Notes: generated from the sequence alone by a model not told the origin. A DNA stretch of 64,000 bases from Alphaproteobacteria bacterium (GCA_025800285.1 JAOXRX010000097.1:1-64000); one strand, 5' to 3'; counted from the first letter of the stretch, positions 34,784 through 44,659 are shown. Numbers and translations are program-made.

Positions 34784-35899
34784 GTGAAAAAATTATTTTT
34801 TATACTATATATAGTGTCAGCTTTATTAATATCAAATAACTCAAAAGCTGAAACACTAAAACAAACACCTCACATTACAGTGTCTGTAAATGCCTCAACA
34901 CCAGAGCAAAAAGAAAAATTAGCTAATTTTCTAAAAGAATACTCTAATGAAGAAAGCTTTTCTAAAAAAAATACAAATAGAAACAATCAAAGCATAATAT
35001 CAAAAGAGAATATAAAACGAATCTTTGAATCAAATCTATTTAAAGATTTTGGTAAAAAGTTAGTAAAAATAATATTGATAATAACAATAATTAGCTTCAT
35101 CAAAAAAGTGATTAAAGCTACAATGAGAATAACAATAACAAATATAGATAAACAAAAGAAAATAACAGCTAAACAAAAACAAAAAGCTCATACAATACTG
35201 CCATTAATAAACAATACATTAAATATAATATTCTTTATATTAACTCTTTTAATAGTTTTATCAGAACTAGGGATAGATATAGCTCCATTGCTTGCTGGTG
35301 CTGGGGTAATCGGTTTAGCTATTGGTTTTGGAGCTCAAACTCTTGTAAAAGACTTTATAACAGGATTCTTTATACTACTAGAAAACACTATTTCTGTTGG
35401 AGATATAATATCAATAGGAGGTTTATCAGGTAAAGTTGAATCTCTATCTATAAAATCAGTCGTATTAAGAGACCTACATGGAACAGTTCACACAATACCG
35501 TTCAGTGAAGTAACTACAATATCAAATAAAACTAAAGACTTTTCATTTGCTGTTTTTGAAATAGGAGTTGCATACAGAGAAAGCATTGACCAAGTATTAA
35601 AAGAAATCAATAAGATAGCAAAACAAATGTTTAAGGATAGTGAAATATCTAAAAACTTATTAGGCAAAGAAGTAGAAATATTTGGGGTAGAATCTTTAGC
35701 AGATAGCTCTGTTATTATAAAAGGCAGATTTAAAACTAAAGCAGGTCGCCAATGGGATGTAAACAGAGAGTTTAATAGAAGAGTAAAATCTAAGTTCGAT
35801 GAATTAGGAATAGAAATACCCTTCCCTCACACAACAATATACTTTGGAGAAGACAAAGAAGGTAGTTCTCCAGCTTTAAATGTAAAGGTAAATAAATAA
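34784..35899 (+). CDS. MscS-family mechanosensitive channel
   Basis: A 371-residue protein with a signal peptide (to about residue 22), a periplasmic helical stretch, transmembrane helices around 75-95 and 130-160, and the pore-lining TM3 with APLLAGAGVIGLAIGFGAQTL near 165-186, the Gly/Ala-rich signature. The MscS beta domain follows (VGDIISIGGLSGKVESLSIKS) and then the alpha/beta vestibule. It releases solutes on hypo-osmotic shock. It starts a run of four closely packed genes (mscS-like, deacetylase, birA, comEC). Confidence 0.92.
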   Translation: MKKLFFILYIVSALLISNNSKAETLKQTPHITVSVNASTPEQKEKLANFLKEYSNEESFSKKNTNRNNQSIISKENIKRIFESNLFKDFGKKLVKIILIITIISFIKKVIKATMRITITNIDKQKKITAKQKQKAHTILPLINNTLNIIFFILTLLIVLSELGIDIAPLLAGAGVIGLAIGFGAQTLVKDFITGFFILLENTISVGDIISIGGLSGKVESLSIKSVVLRDLHGTVHTIPFSEVTTISNKTKDFSFAVFEIGVAYRESIDQVLKEINKIAKQMFKDSEISKNLLGKEVEIFGVESLADSSVIIKGRFKTKAGRQWDVNREFNRRVKSKFDELGIEIPFPHTTIYFGEDKEGSSPALNVKVNK

Positions 35900-36759
35900 T
35901 GATAAAAATAAACAAACAAGATGTAATTAAATATCTAGGATTTACAGCTTATCTAATATTAATACTAGCTGTATCATGTTGCTCAGCCTATATGAGAATG
36001 AAATTCAAACAAGAGTTACAAAAAAAACAAGCCCCTGTAATTCTTAAAAAAAATGAAGACAACTCATTAACACCAAAAAAAGCAAAAGAGGAAGAAATAC
36101 ATAATTCTATAGCTATTGTAATAGACGACTGCGGCATAGAAAAAGATAACACTCTCTATATATCTAATAATTTCCCTAAAGAAATATCTCTATCTTTTTT
36201 ACCTTATGCCAATGATTTACAAGAGCAAGTAGATATAGCAGCAGCTAATCAGCACGAAATAATGCTACATCTACCTATGGAAGCTATTTCTTATAATGAA
36301 AAAGGAATACAAACACTAAGAGAAACATGGGATGATGATAAACTTTTAAAAGAAACTATTAACCATCTAGATAGCTTTGAAGGATATAGATCTGTCAACA
36401 ACCATACAGGGAGTAAATTAACTCAAAATCATGATAAGATGTTAGTTGTACTTAATGAACTAAAAAGAAGAAATCTACCTTTTCTAGATTCTGTTACTAT
36501 CAGCTCTTCAATAGCATATGAGACAGCACAGGAAATAGGTTTACCAACAGCAGAAAGAAATGTATTTATAGACCACAAAAATGATATAGAGTACATAATA
36601 AAACAGCTAGAAAAAGCTGAAAAAATCGCTAAAAACAATGGGTTAGCTATAATCATAGGACATCCAAGAGATAATACAGTTGTTGCTTTAGAGGCATGGT
36701 TAAAAACTATAGCAGAAAGAAATATTAATTTGATACCTGTATCAAAAGTATATAACTAA
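35899..36759 (+). CDS. Divergent polysaccharide deacetylase family protein
   Basis: A 286-residue protein with an N-terminal membrane anchor (FTAYLILILAVSCCSAYM) and a divergent polysaccharide deacetylase domain. Recognisable are IAIVIDDCGI near 73 with the metal-binding Asp pair, HEIMLHLPMEA near 114, NNHTGSKLTQN near 157 with the second His, LPFLDSVT, and GHPRDNTVVAL near 252. The substrate, a surface or peptidoglycan-linked polymer, is unknown. It overlaps the channel gene by one base and lies one base before birA. Confidence 0.87.
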   Translation: MIKINKQDVIKYLGFTAYLILILAVSCCSAYMRMKFKQELQKKQAPVILKKNEDNSLTPKKAKEEEIHNSIAIVIDDCGIEKDNTLYISNNFPKEISLSFLPYANDLQEQVDIAAANQHEIMLHLPMEAISYNEKGIQTLRETWDDDKLLKETINHLDSFEGYRSVNNHTGSKLTQNHDKMLVVLNELKRRNLPFLDSVTISSSIAYETAQEIGLPTAERNVFIDHKNDIEYIIKQLEKAEKIAKNNGLAIIIGHPRDNTVVALEAWLKTIAERNINLIPVSKVYN

Positions 36760-36760
36760 A

Positions 36761-37465
36761 ATGATTATAATTCAGAAAAAAACAATATCTTCTACAAATA
36801 ATAAAGCTCTAGAATTAACAAATTCAAGCAAAAAACCAGAATTTGGCACAATGATAATAGCAGAGGAGCAAACTAAAGGCAGAGGAAGATATCAAAGAAA
36901 ATGGGTATCAAATAAAGGAAACCTATTCTGCTCTATTATACTAAATTATAAAAATTGTTTTGAACAAATAAATCAAGTATCTTTTGCTAGCTCTATTGCA
37001 ATATTAAAAACACTAGAAAAATTTGGTGTTGAAAATATTTCGCTAAAATGGCCAAACGATGTTTTAGTAAATGGCAAAAAGATTTCTGGAGTACTTATTG
37101 AAACCAACGGTAAAGCAGATGGATCTATGATTGTAGGTATTGGAGTTAATTTAATTCATTATCCTAAAGAACAAATACATTATTCCGCAACTTCACTATT
37201 AAATGAAACAAATAAAAAAGTTGCTCCTATAGATTTTGCTATTACCCTTAGAGAAAACCTAATTAAATATTCCGAATTAAGCAATATAAATGAAGAATGG
37301 TTTAAATATGCAGCAAATAAAAACAAACCTATAACAGTTAATTTAAAAGATAAAACAATTAAAGGGATTTTTACAACAATAGATGAGCAAGGACATCTAA
37401 TCTTAATCAATGATAAACAAGAAAAAATTAAGATATCTTCAGGAGATGTTTTCTTAAATGATTAA
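36761..37465 (+). CDS. birA: Biotin--[acetyl-CoA-carboxylase] ligase
   Basis: A 234-residue monofunctional biotin ligase. It carries SSTNNKALEL near 9, the biotinyl-AMP loop GRGRYQRKWVSNKGNLFCSI near 41-60, and WPNDVLVNGKKISGVLIE near 99-116. The C-terminal SH3-like domain ends it. There is no N-terminal helix-turn-helix, so it modifies biotin carrier protein but does not act as a repressor. It lies one base after the deacetylase gene and overlaps comEC by eight bases. Confidence 0.94.
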   Translation: MIIIQKKTISSTNNKALELTNSSKKPEFGTMIIAEEQTKGRGRYQRKWVSNKGNLFCSIILNYKNCFEQINQVSFASSIAILKTLEKFGVENISLKWPNDVLVNGKKISGVLIETNGKADGSMIVGIGVNLIHYPKEQIHYSATSLLNETNKKVAPIDFAITLRENLIKYSELSNINEEWFKYAANKNKPITVNLKDKTIKGIFTTIDEQGHLILINDKQEKIKISSGDVFLND

Positions 37466-39365
37466 AAAAGCAATAGACATTATAAAAAGATCTCTTTTAG
37501 ATGAGGTTAGCAATCTATTTTTACTTACACCTGTATTTGTAGCCTTGGGAATTCATATTTATTTTAAATATTTCTTTAAGAGTTTTTTTATACAACCTAT
37601 ATACATATGCATAGTATTTGCTTACCTATCTGCTATATGCAGAAAAAAACATTACTTAAACTTAATAAACATAGCTATCTTTTTATTTACTCTGGGGTTT
37701 TCTTTAATACAGATTGAAGCTATATCTAAGCATAGCCTTGCAATATCAGAAAGAAAAGTTGAGGCCTATGTTGAAGGCAGAGTCAAACAAGTTAAACAAA
37801 AAACCAACTCTACAAGCATTATAGTAAACTTAAATCAAGAATCTATACAAGACATCCCTAACTCTCCATTAATAGGAATTAAAAATGTATCAGTTAAAAT
37901 AACTAGCAAGTCTGAGATTCCTCAAGTAAATGATGAGATATATTTAAAAGCCATACTAAATCCACCTACTCCGCCTGCCATGAAGGGAGCTTATAACTTC
38001 GCAAGAGCATCATATTTTGATGAGATAGGTGCAACAGGATATGCAATAAGTAGATTATACTTTATAAATAAAAATCCTCAAACATCGCCTCTTCAAAAAG
38101 TTAAAAATAAAATAAAAACAGATACAAAAAAGTATTCTAGCAACAATGACAATTACACTTTAATAAATAGCTTTATGCTAGGAGAAAAAAAATCAATTAC
38201 AAAAAAAGCAAAAGATCTTTTTAGGCACTCAGGAATATCTCATCTTTTATCAATATCAGGATTACACATATATCTAATATTTGGTTTTATTTTCTATTTT
38301 TTCAGATATTTATTTAGTATAAGCGAAACAATTACTTTAAATATAAACATTAAAAAAATAGCAGCTTTTATATCCATAATAAGTACATTATTATATATAA
38401 TATTAATTGGATTCCCTCTTCCAGCCATACGATCTTTTATAATGATATTCATAGTACTTTTAGGCATATTATTTGACAGAAGAGCTATATCAATGAGAAG
38501 CATAGCAATAGCAGCAACTGTTATATTATTAATATATCCAGAAAGTCTAATTTCTGTTAGTTTTCAAATGTCATTTGCAGCCGTAACCGCTCTTGTAGCT
38601 TTTTATGAATTCATTAAAAACAATAACAAACTAAGATCTAAAGGTGCGAAGAGGTATATTTTAGGAATTATTACCACATCAATTATAGCTACTTTAGCTA
38701 CAAGTCCAATATCAATATATCACTTCCAAAACTTAACACCTTATGGAGTTATAACAAATCTACTGGTAATTCCCTTAGTATCTTTCATATTAATGCCATC
38801 TATAATATTATCATATATTTTAATTCCTTTTAAGTTATCATTTATAACCCTAAGCTTGTCTGATAAAGTCATGAGCATTATAATGGATATAGCTAACTAT
38901 ATAACAAATTTAGAGCACTCTTATATAATTGTAGCAAAGCAATCAGAGCTATCATTCACTATATTTATTTTAGGGGGATTATTTGCTTGTTTGTTTAAAG
39001 AGAAGATAAGAATAATCGGAATTATAATGCTATTTACATCACTCCTATTAAGCTTTATACACACTGATAAGCCAGATATTATTATATCTCCATTTGCAGA
39101 TATAATAGCTATTAGAAGAAGTGATAATAAATTAACATTTTCAAGCACTCGCAAGCACTCATTTACATCTAATATAATAGCTCATATAAACGGGCAAACA
39201 GAAATACTTCCATTTTCTGAAAACAATTTAATAAAATGTAATAATCACAAATGCTATTATACAAAAAACAATATATCTATTGACATAGAATCCCTAAAAG
39301 GGAAAAGATATGCTCAACAAATATATATTAAAAATGATGTTGTAGAAACAAAAGCTATAAAGTAA
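37458..39365 (+). CDS. comEC: ComEC/Rec2 DNA-uptake channel protein
   Basis: A 635-residue polytopic membrane protein. An N-terminal OB-like soluble segment (GRVKQVKQKTNSTSIIVN) lies after the first helices, and the competence domain follows with SGISHLLSISGLHIYLIFG near 259-277 and several further transmembrane helices to about 530. The C-terminal part is short and not a complete metallo-beta-lactamase domain, as in many alphaproteobacterial ComEC proteins. It conducts single-stranded DNA across the inner membrane during natural transformation. A type IVb pilus operon is nearby, but a link is only possible. Confidence 0.88.
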   Translation: MIKKAIDIIKRSLLDEVSNLFLLTPVFVALGIHIYFKYFFKSFFIQPIYICIVFAYLSAICRKKHYLNLINIAIFLFTLGFSLIQIEAISKHSLAISERKVEAYVEGRVKQVKQKTNSTSIIVNLNQESIQDIPNSPLIGIKNVSVKITSKSEIPQVNDEIYLKAILNPPTPPAMKGAYNFARASYFDEIGATGYAISRLYFINKNPQTSPLQKVKNKIKTDTKKYSSNNDNYTLINSFMLGEKKSITKKAKDLFRHSGISHLLSISGLHIYLIFGFIFYFFRYLFSISETITLNINIKKIAAFISIISTLLYIILIGFPLPAIRSFIMIFIVLLGILFDRRAISMRSIAIAATVILLIYPESLISVSFQMSFAAVTALVAFYEFIKNNNKLRSKGAKRYILGIITTSIIATLATSPISIYHFQNLTPYGVITNLLVIPLVSFILMPSIILSYILIPFKLSFITLSLSDKVMSIIMDIANYITNLEHSYIIVAKQSELSFTIFILGGLFACLFKEKIRIIGIIMLFTSLLLSFIHTDKPDIIISPFADIIAIRRSDNKLTFSSTRKHSFTSNIIAHINGQTEILPFSENNLIKCNNHKCYYTKNNISIDIESLKGKRYAQQIYIKNDVVETKAIK

Positions 39366-39903
39366 ACTCTCTTATACTTAATGCCCCTTGTTTATTAGTC
39401 ATTTCACCATTTCTAAGCTTTTCTTTAGCTAAATGAGCAGAAATCCTAGCATCAGTAGCATATAACACTTCTCGTATATGAGAGTTTTTCTTAAAGTCAG
39501 CTGGTAAATTTTTCTTCATCTCATTAAATGACGGGATACTTAAAGATCGCACCATATGTTGAAAGATACTATTATCTCTCTTCAATATTTTCTGGGGGAT
39601 ATTATCAATTACTTTTCTTAGGTAATTATCATAATTAGGATGATCGCTAACCATTGCTTTAGTAGATATATAATAAAACATTTTTTCATATGTTTCTATA
39701 TTATTTTCATTTATATCTGCTTTTTCTTTTATAACATTAGCTAATTTATCTAGTTTATTTACATCACATTTTCTAATTGAATCAAAAAGCATTTTATTTG
39801 TCAGTCTATCATTATCAATTAGATATTCAATAAAATTTGGCATTTGTTCTGGAGTGCTTTTTTCAAATCTAGAAACTGTGATTAAAAAAATATTATTTCC
39901 CAT
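39355..39903 (-). CDS. Orphan helical protein, 182 aa
   Basis: Not recognised. It looks like a chain of short helices (alpha-solenoid style): LIDNDRLTNKMLFDSIRK, DKLANVIKEKADIN, YLRKVIDNIPQKIL and MKKNLPADFKK. No signal peptide or cysteines apart from one. It overlaps the end of comEC by 11 bp in convergent orientation, with no terminator between. The promoter upstream is consensus, so the gene is likely well transcribed. Confidence 0.6.
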   Translation of the reverse strand: MGNNIFLITVSRFEKSTPEQMPNFIEYLIDNDRLTNKMLFDSIRKCDVNKLDKLANVIKEKADINENNIETYEKMFYYISTKAMVSDHPNYDNYLRKVIDNIPQKILKRDNSIFQHMVRSLSIPSFNEMKKNLPADFKKNSHIREVLYATDARISAHLAKEKLRNGEMTNKQGALSIREFTL

Positions 39904-39938
39904 GTTTTTTTCTCTTTTCTTATTTAAGTTAATGAGGC

Positions 39939-39967
39939 ATTATATCATAAAAAAGCAATATTGTCAA
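39939..39967 (-). promoter_or_regulatory. Consensus promoter of the 182-residue orphan gene
   Basis: On the minus strand TTGACA (39967-39962), 17-base spacer ending TTTATGA, TATAAT (39944-39939). Both hexamers are exact consensus, with an extended -10 TG. Confidence 0.8.
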
Positions 39968-39995
39968 AAGGTTGCATAAGCAACTTCCACAAACA

Positions 39996-40025
39996 AAAAA
40001 AGCTCTCCTTATCAGAGAGCTTTTT
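39996..40025 (-). terminator. Terminator of the cyclophilin gene
   Basis: AAAAAGCTCTC and GAGAGCTTTTT with a seven-base loop; on the minus strand it follows the cyclophilin stop by 20 bases. Confidence 0.88.
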
Positions 40026-40045
40026 AATTATAAAATTATTGTGAA

Positions 40046-40555
40046 TTAATCTATAACTTCCATTTTAATAATTTTATCTGGGTTCACAGGAGGCTCACCT
40101 CTTTTGATATTATCAACAAATTCCATACCTTCAGTTACTTCACCCCAAACAGTATATTGACCGTTTAAGAAATATGCAGGTTTAAAACAAATAAAGAATT
40201 GGCTGTTAGCAGAGTTAGGCATTTGAGATCTAGCCATACCAACAGTTCCTCTGTTAAACTTAACATGATTAAATTCTGCTTTTAAGTCTGGCTTATCACT
40301 ACCACCCATTCCTGTTCCAGTTGGATCACCTGTTTGAGCCATAAACCCATCTATAACTCTATGGAATACGATACCATCATAAAACCCTGATTCTGCTAGT
40401 TCTTTAATTCTAGCAACATGTTCTGGAGCAACTTCTGGTAAAAGTTTAATTACCACATCTCCATCTTTTAGAGTCATTTTAATTGACTCTGCTTTTGCAT
40501 TTTCTGACATTAATAGTCCTCCAATAATTGTTAATACATATAATATTTTTTTCAT
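40046..40555 (-). CDS. ppiA: Periplasmic cyclophilin-type peptidyl-prolyl isomerase
   Basis: A 169-residue cyclophilin with a signal peptide (MKKILYVLTIIGGLLMSENAKA), so it works in the periplasm. The catalytic barrel shows GIVFHRVIDGFMAQTGDPTG near 60-79, GTVGMARSQMPNSANSQFFI near 98-117 with the Gln-Phe-Phe motif, and LNGQYTVWGEV near 128. It lacks the Trp of cyclosporin-sensitive forms at the usual place, as bacterial ones often do. It follows fabD on the same strand with a 44-bp gap. It may assist folding of envelope proteins. Confidence 0.9.
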   Translation of the reverse strand: MKKILYVLTIIGGLLMSENAKAESIKMTLKDGDVVIKLLPEVAPEHVARIKELAESGFYDGIVFHRVIDGFMAQTGDPTGTGMGGSDKPDLKAEFNHVKFNRGTVGMARSQMPNSANSQFFICFKPAYFLNGQYTVWGEVTEGMEFVDNIKRGEPPVNPDKIIKMEVID

Positions 40556-40599
40556 CGTTCTTTCCCTTTATTATCATCGTTAAAAAAAGTAAAAAAGAA

Positions 40600-41538
40600 T
40601 TAAATTTCAAATTTTTCTATATCTGATACAGATCCTACTGCTACACCTTTGATAGATTTATTAATTCTTCTCACAAGACCAGAAAGAACTTTACCAGAAC
40701 CAATTTCAATTTGTCTTTCAACACCTTGCTCTGCCATAAACTGAACAGATTCTCTCCATCTAACTCTACCTGTAATTTGCTCTAAAAGAAGTTTTTTAAT
40801 TTCTTCAGGCTCTGTAACTGGAGAAGCTGTAACATTTGAAATAACAGGAACTACTGGAGCATTAAACTCCGTATTCATAATAGCTTCTGTAAGCTCTTCT
40901 TTAGCTTTTTCCATCATTGGACTATGGAAAGGTCCACTAACTGAAAGAATAACATATCTTTTTGCACCTTTATCTAGAGCGATTTCCTCACCTCTTTTAA
41001 TTGCATTTACATGACCTGATATAACAATTTGCCCATCAGAATTATCATTAGCTATTGTGCAAACCTCTTCTCCTTCACTAGCTTCAGTAACAACTTCTGC
41101 TACTTGCTCTGGAGTCATCCCAATAACAGCGGCCATACCACCTAAACCATTTGGAACCGCTCTTTCCATAGCTTCACCACGAAGTCTAAGTAATTTAGCA
41201 GCATCTGTAATAGATAAAACACCCGCAGCACATAAAGCACAGTATTCACCTAATGAATGCCCCGCTACAAACTCTGCATCATCTTCTATATCAACACCCT
41301 TTTCAAGTTGTAAAACTTTTAAAGTAGCCATAGACATAGCTAATAGTGCTGGTTGAGCATTAACTGTTTTTGTTAACTCTTCTTGTTCCCCATTGAATAT
41401 AAGTTCTGATAACTTCTCACCAAGAGCTTCATTAACTGTGTCAAAAACTTCTTTTGCTTCTTCAAAATTATCATATAAGTCTTTTCCCATACCTATTACT
41501 TGAGATCCTTGTCCTGGGAACACGAAAGCATTTTTCAT
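40600..41538 (-). CDS. fabD: Malonyl-CoA:ACP transacylase
   Basis: A 312-residue enzyme that loads malonyl groups on acyl carrier protein at the start of fatty acid synthesis. The oxyanion-hole motif FPGQGSQVIGMG is at 6-17, the nucleophile Ser in GHSLGEYCALCAAG is near residue 93, and the catalytic His in SGPFHSPMM near 200. Length is normal. Neither fabG nor acpP is adjacent, unlike in many bacteria; the neighbour downstream is the cyclophilin gene. Confidence 0.94.
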   Translation of the reverse strand: MKNAFVFPGQGSQVIGMGKDLYDNFEEAKEVFDTVNEALGEKLSELIFNGEQEELTKTVNAQPALLAMSMATLKVLQLEKGVDIEDDAEFVAGHSLGEYCALCAAGVLSITDAAKLLRLRGEAMERAVPNGLGGMAAVIGMTPEQVAEVVTEASEGEEVCTIANDNSDGQIVISGHVNAIKRGEEIALDKGAKRYVILSVSGPFHSPMMEKAKEELTEAIMNTEFNAPVVPVISNVTASPVTEPEEIKKLLLEQITGRVRWRESVQFMAEQGVERQIEIGSGKVLSGLVRRINKSIKGVAVGSVSDIEKFEI

Positions 41539-41679
41539 ATATTAATTCTCCTTTTAAATTGTTTATCTTATTTAATATAATGTTATTTATAATGATTACA
41601 ACTTTTATATAATGATGTCAAACAAAAATATCTTTTTTTAATTAACATTATTCTCAAAAAAGATACAGCATAATAATTA

Positions 41680-41708
41680 TTGATTTTTAACATAAAATAT
41701 ATTATATT
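41680..41708 (+). promoter_or_regulatory. Probable promoter of the 197-residue orphan gene
   Basis: TTGATT (41680-41685), 17-base spacer, TATATT (41703-41708), 34 bases before the start codon. Confidence 0.5.
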
Positions 41709-41741
41709 ATTACTTAATAATACGAGAAAAAGGTGTAAAAA

Positions 41742-42335
41742 ATGGAAAATAAAACTTATTACGAAATAAATTTTAAAGCTGTAAAAAGTGATTTAACAAA
41801 AGAAATATCAACTTACCTATCTAAAGCACAAATCAAAAACAATCCAAATTTAAACAAGCTTTACTATCAAAAACAATTAATTAATGATTTTAGCATTGAT
41901 TTCTTACTATCAGCAACAAATTGTAAAATTAAAGCTGACAGTTTTTCAGAAACTTACTTGAAAAAATTACTCATAAATACTCCAGAAGTAAAAAGCTTAA
42001 AAGACGGCAATAACTCTGAAGAGGATAAACGAAAAGTATTGCAACTAATTGATAAATCTGTATCAAACAGCTTTAGTTATAACAAAGCATTGTCTCCTGA
42101 AAGAATTGCATATGAGCTAACAGCTAATATATTAATAAATGAGTGTCGAGACACAGCTCTAGAACCTGAAATTATAAAAAGACAAGAAAGTGCTAGAAAA
42201 TCTTATAAAAAAGCTAAAATTCAACTACAAGAGAACAATACAGAAGCTAACAGAGCAGGTATTGGAAGAGAAGCAATTCACTTAAGAAATACAATTTCCT
42301 TTAAAAGTATATTTGAAGAGCAATACTCTATTTAG
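41742..42335 (+). CDS. Orphan protein, 197 aa
   Basis: Not recognised. It is a charged, helical protein with a Glu/Lys-rich C-terminal third (ESARKSYKKAKIQLQENN). Two cysteines (residues 67 and 144 or so) are far apart. It has no signal peptide. AAGGTG lies eight bases before the ATG. It converges on dut, which ends five bases later. It is another single-gene unit with its own promoter. Confidence 0.55.
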   Translation: MENKTYYEINFKAVKSDLTKEISTYLSKAQIKNNPNLNKLYYQKQLINDFSIDFLLSATNCKIKADSFSETYLKKLLINTPEVKSLKDGNNSEEDKRKVLQLIDKSVSNSFSYNKALSPERIAYELTANILINECRDTALEPEIIKRQESARKSYKKAKIQLQENNTEANRAGIGREAIHLRNTISFKSIFEEQYSI

Positions 42336-42339
42336 AACT

Positions 42340-42765
42340 CTATAAACCAGAACTTCCGAAACCTTTAGAACCTCTTGTAGTTTCATCGTGTTCATCTACT
42401 GTGATAAAATTAGCTGTATAAACAGGACGAATTTCTCCTTGAGCAATTCTATCATACTGTTTAATTTCAAAATCATCATTAGAATGATTAAATAAAACTA
42501 TTTTTATCTCTCCTCTATAATCACAATCAATAACTCCAGCACCTGTATCTATAGCGAATTTTGCTGCCAAACCACTTCTAGGCTTAACTTGCATCATATA
42601 TCCCACAGGTATCTCCATATACACACCCGTAGAAATAATAGCTTTTCCCTTAGCAGGTACAATAGCATCCTCATTAGACTGTATATCAAAGCAAGCATCT
42701 GTTGAGTGATTACATTTCCATTCCAATTCTGGATTATCTTTTTTAATTTTTATATCTATTTGCAT
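42340..42765 (-). CDS. dut: dUTP diphosphatase
   Basis: A 141-residue trimeric dUTPase that hydrolyses dUTP to dUMP and keeps uracil out of DNA. The family motifs are present in order: SAGDACFDIQ-equivalent near 22 (TDACFDIQSNEDA), PRSGLAAKFAIDTGAGVIDCDYRGEI split over 62-82, YDRIAQGEIRP near 103, and the C-terminal TTRGSKGFGSSG that closes the active site. It follows ffh with no gap (ffh stop directly precedes its ATG), an operon. Confidence 0.94.
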   Translation of the reverse strand: MQIDIKIKKDNPELEWKCNHSTDACFDIQSNEDAIVPAKGKAIISTGVYMEIPVGYMMQVKPRSGLAAKFAIDTGAGVIDCDYRGEIKIVLFNHSNDDFEIKQYDRIAQGEIRPVYTANFITVDEHDETTRGSKGFGSSGL

Positions 42766-44154
42766 TTATAACTCCTTATTTAGCCTTTTAATATCTGATA
42801 CACTAGGCATACCACCATTACCCATTAAAGGAGCAAATTGTCTCATCATTCCTCCCATACCCATCTTTTTGAATTTCTTCATCATATTTTGAGTTTGTTT
42901 AAATTGTTTAAGCAGTTGATTAACTTGAGAAACTTGCACCCCTGCTCCATTTGCTATTCTTATTTTTCTTGAAGCCTTAATTATATCAGGGTTTAACCTC
43001 TCTTTTATAGTCATAGAAGATATTATAGCTTTTTGTTTTGAGATAATATCGTTTCCTAAGTTATTACCTTCCATGGCCTTTTGCAACTTACCAGCACCAG
43101 GCAACATCTTCATAACTCCGGAGACTCCCCCTATTCTCTCCATTTGTGTCATCTGAGAATAAAAGTCATTTAAATCAAACTTACCTTCTTGCATTCTGTC
43201 ACTCATTCTTTGAGCTTCATTTACATCAATGTTTTCTATTGTTTTCTCTACAAAAGAAACAACATCCCCCATATCTAACACTCTATTAGCTATTCTATCT
43301 GGATGAAAAAACTCTAAGTTTTCAATTTTTTCACCAACACCAATAAATTTTATAGGAACATTAGTTATGTGTCTCATTGATAAAGCAGCACCACCTCTAG
43401 AATCACCATCTACTCTAGTTAAAACAGTACCAGTTATACCTACTGCTTCATTAAAATTTTTAGCAGTGTTAACAGCATCTTGTCCCGTCATAGCATCAAG
43501 CACTAATAGTGTTTCTGCAGGATTTGCCACCTTGTGTATAGATTTGATTTCTGACATCATTTCTGCATCTATTGACAATCTACCAGCTGTATCTAATATT
43601 AACACATCACATGCAGTGTTTTTTGCTTCCTTAATAGCTCTTTTAGCTATATCTTCTGGTTTTTGTCCTTCAACTATCTCTAAACTATTAACCCCTATTT
43701 GTTCAGCTAGAATCTCTAATTGTTTTTGAGCAGCTGGTCTATAAATATCCAGAGAAGCTAATAATACTTTTTTATCTTTTTTCAACAAGTTAGCTAATTT
43801 AGCTGAAGTTGTAGTTTTACCAGAGCCTTGCAAACCAACCATAAGAACAATGGCTGGGGGAGCAACATTTAAGTTAAGTCCTTCCGATTTTTCTCCTAGT
43901 TTTTTTACCAACTCATCATTAACTAGTTTTATAACTTGCTGACCAGGGTTTATACCTTTAATTAAATTTTGCCCTATAGCTTTTTCTTTTACCGATTTTA
44001 CAAAATCTTTAGCAACGGGCAAAGCAACATCAGCCTCTAAAAGAGCTATTCTAACCTCTCTTAAAGCTTTTGTAACATCTTCTTCTTTTAAAACTCCTTT
44101 GGCTTTTAGAGAAGAAAAAACATCTTGCAGTTTATCTGAAAGCTTATTAAACAT
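42766..44154 (-). CDS. ffh: Signal recognition particle protein Ffh
   Basis: A 462-residue SRP54 GTPase that brings ribosomes making membrane proteins to the membrane. The N domain is followed by the G domain with GLQGSGKTTTSAKLA near 107-121, DTAGRLSID near 189 and TRVDGDSRGGAALS near 247. The C-terminal M domain is Met-rich (MKKFKKMGMGGMMRQFAPLMG). Length is typical. It lies between gcrA and dut on the minus strand, in a likely three-gene operon. Confidence 0.96.
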   Translation of the reverse strand: MFNKLSDKLQDVFSSLKAKGVLKEEDVTKALREVRIALLEADVALPVAKDFVKSVKEKAIGQNLIKGINPGQQVIKLVNDELVKKLGEKSEGLNLNVAPPAIVLMVGLQGSGKTTTSAKLANLLKKDKKVLLASLDIYRPAAQKQLEILAEQIGVNSLEIVEGQKPEDIAKRAIKEAKNTACDVLILDTAGRLSIDAEMMSEIKSIHKVANPAETLLVLDAMTGQDAVNTAKNFNEAVGITGTVLTRVDGDSRGGAALSMRHITNVPIKFIGVGEKIENLEFFHPDRIANRVLDMGDVVSFVEKTIENIDVNEAQRMSDRMQEGKFDLNDFYSQMTQMERIGGVSGVMKMLPGAGKLQKAMEGNNLGNDIISKQKAIISSMTIKERLNPDIIKASRKIRIANGAGVQVSQVNQLLKQFKQTQNMMKKFKKMGMGGMMRQFAPLMGNGGMPSVSDIKRLNKEL

Positions 44155-44170
44155 GAAGTTAAAAACCTAT

Positions 44171-44581
44171 CTATCTTTTATTAGGAACCTGATATGCCTC
44201 TGTAGCATGCTTATCACAATAAGGACACCCTTCTAGAGCTTTTCTACCACAAAAATGAAAGTCTTCATCTTGAGGATCTCCTAAAGGCCATCTACACATT
44301 CCCTCTTTTATATCTAAAATAGAGAACGATTTTGCATCCATTAAATCCGAAACATCATCTAAAGAGTCATTATCTACCACTACACTTTTTTTAGTAGTTT
44401 TTGCTTTCTTTATAGGAGATGGTCTTTTTTCAAGCCCTAGCCTATTAGCTTTACCAATAACAGAGTTCCTTGTTATTCCACCAAGAGCTTCTGCTATATC
44501 AGCAGCTGTTTTACCTTCATCCCACATCTTTGTAAGCAATGCAACATTTGCATCATTCCAAATATTTTCTTTTTTTGCCAT
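44171..44581 (-). CDS. gcrA: Cell-cycle regulator GcrA
   Basis: A 136-residue alphaproteobacterial transcription factor that binds methylated GANTC sites and RNA polymerase. The N-terminal helix-turn-helix is clear: WNDANVALLTKMWDEGKTAADIA, GGITRNSVIGKANRLGL near 30-46; the linker is basic; the C-terminal sigma-binding part has CRWPLGDPQDEDFHFCG and CPYCDKH. I chose ATG 44581, because AAGGAAGAG precedes it and the upstream extension of 12 residues is unlike the family. Its presence implies a CcrM-type DNA methylase and CtrA-like control elsewhere in the genome. Confidence 0.93.
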   Translation of the reverse strand: MAKKENIWNDANVALLTKMWDEGKTAADIAEALGGITRNSVIGKANRLGLEKRPSPIKKAKTTKKSVVVDNDSLDDVSDLMDAKSFSILDIKEGMCRWPLGDPQDEDFHFCGRKALEGCPYCDKHATEAYQVPNKR

Positions 44582-44659
44582 AACTCTTCCTTTTAAAAAA
44601 ATTTTATATACATACATTTAGCATAATTTTTGGCTTTTTGCAACAACAAATAAAACATT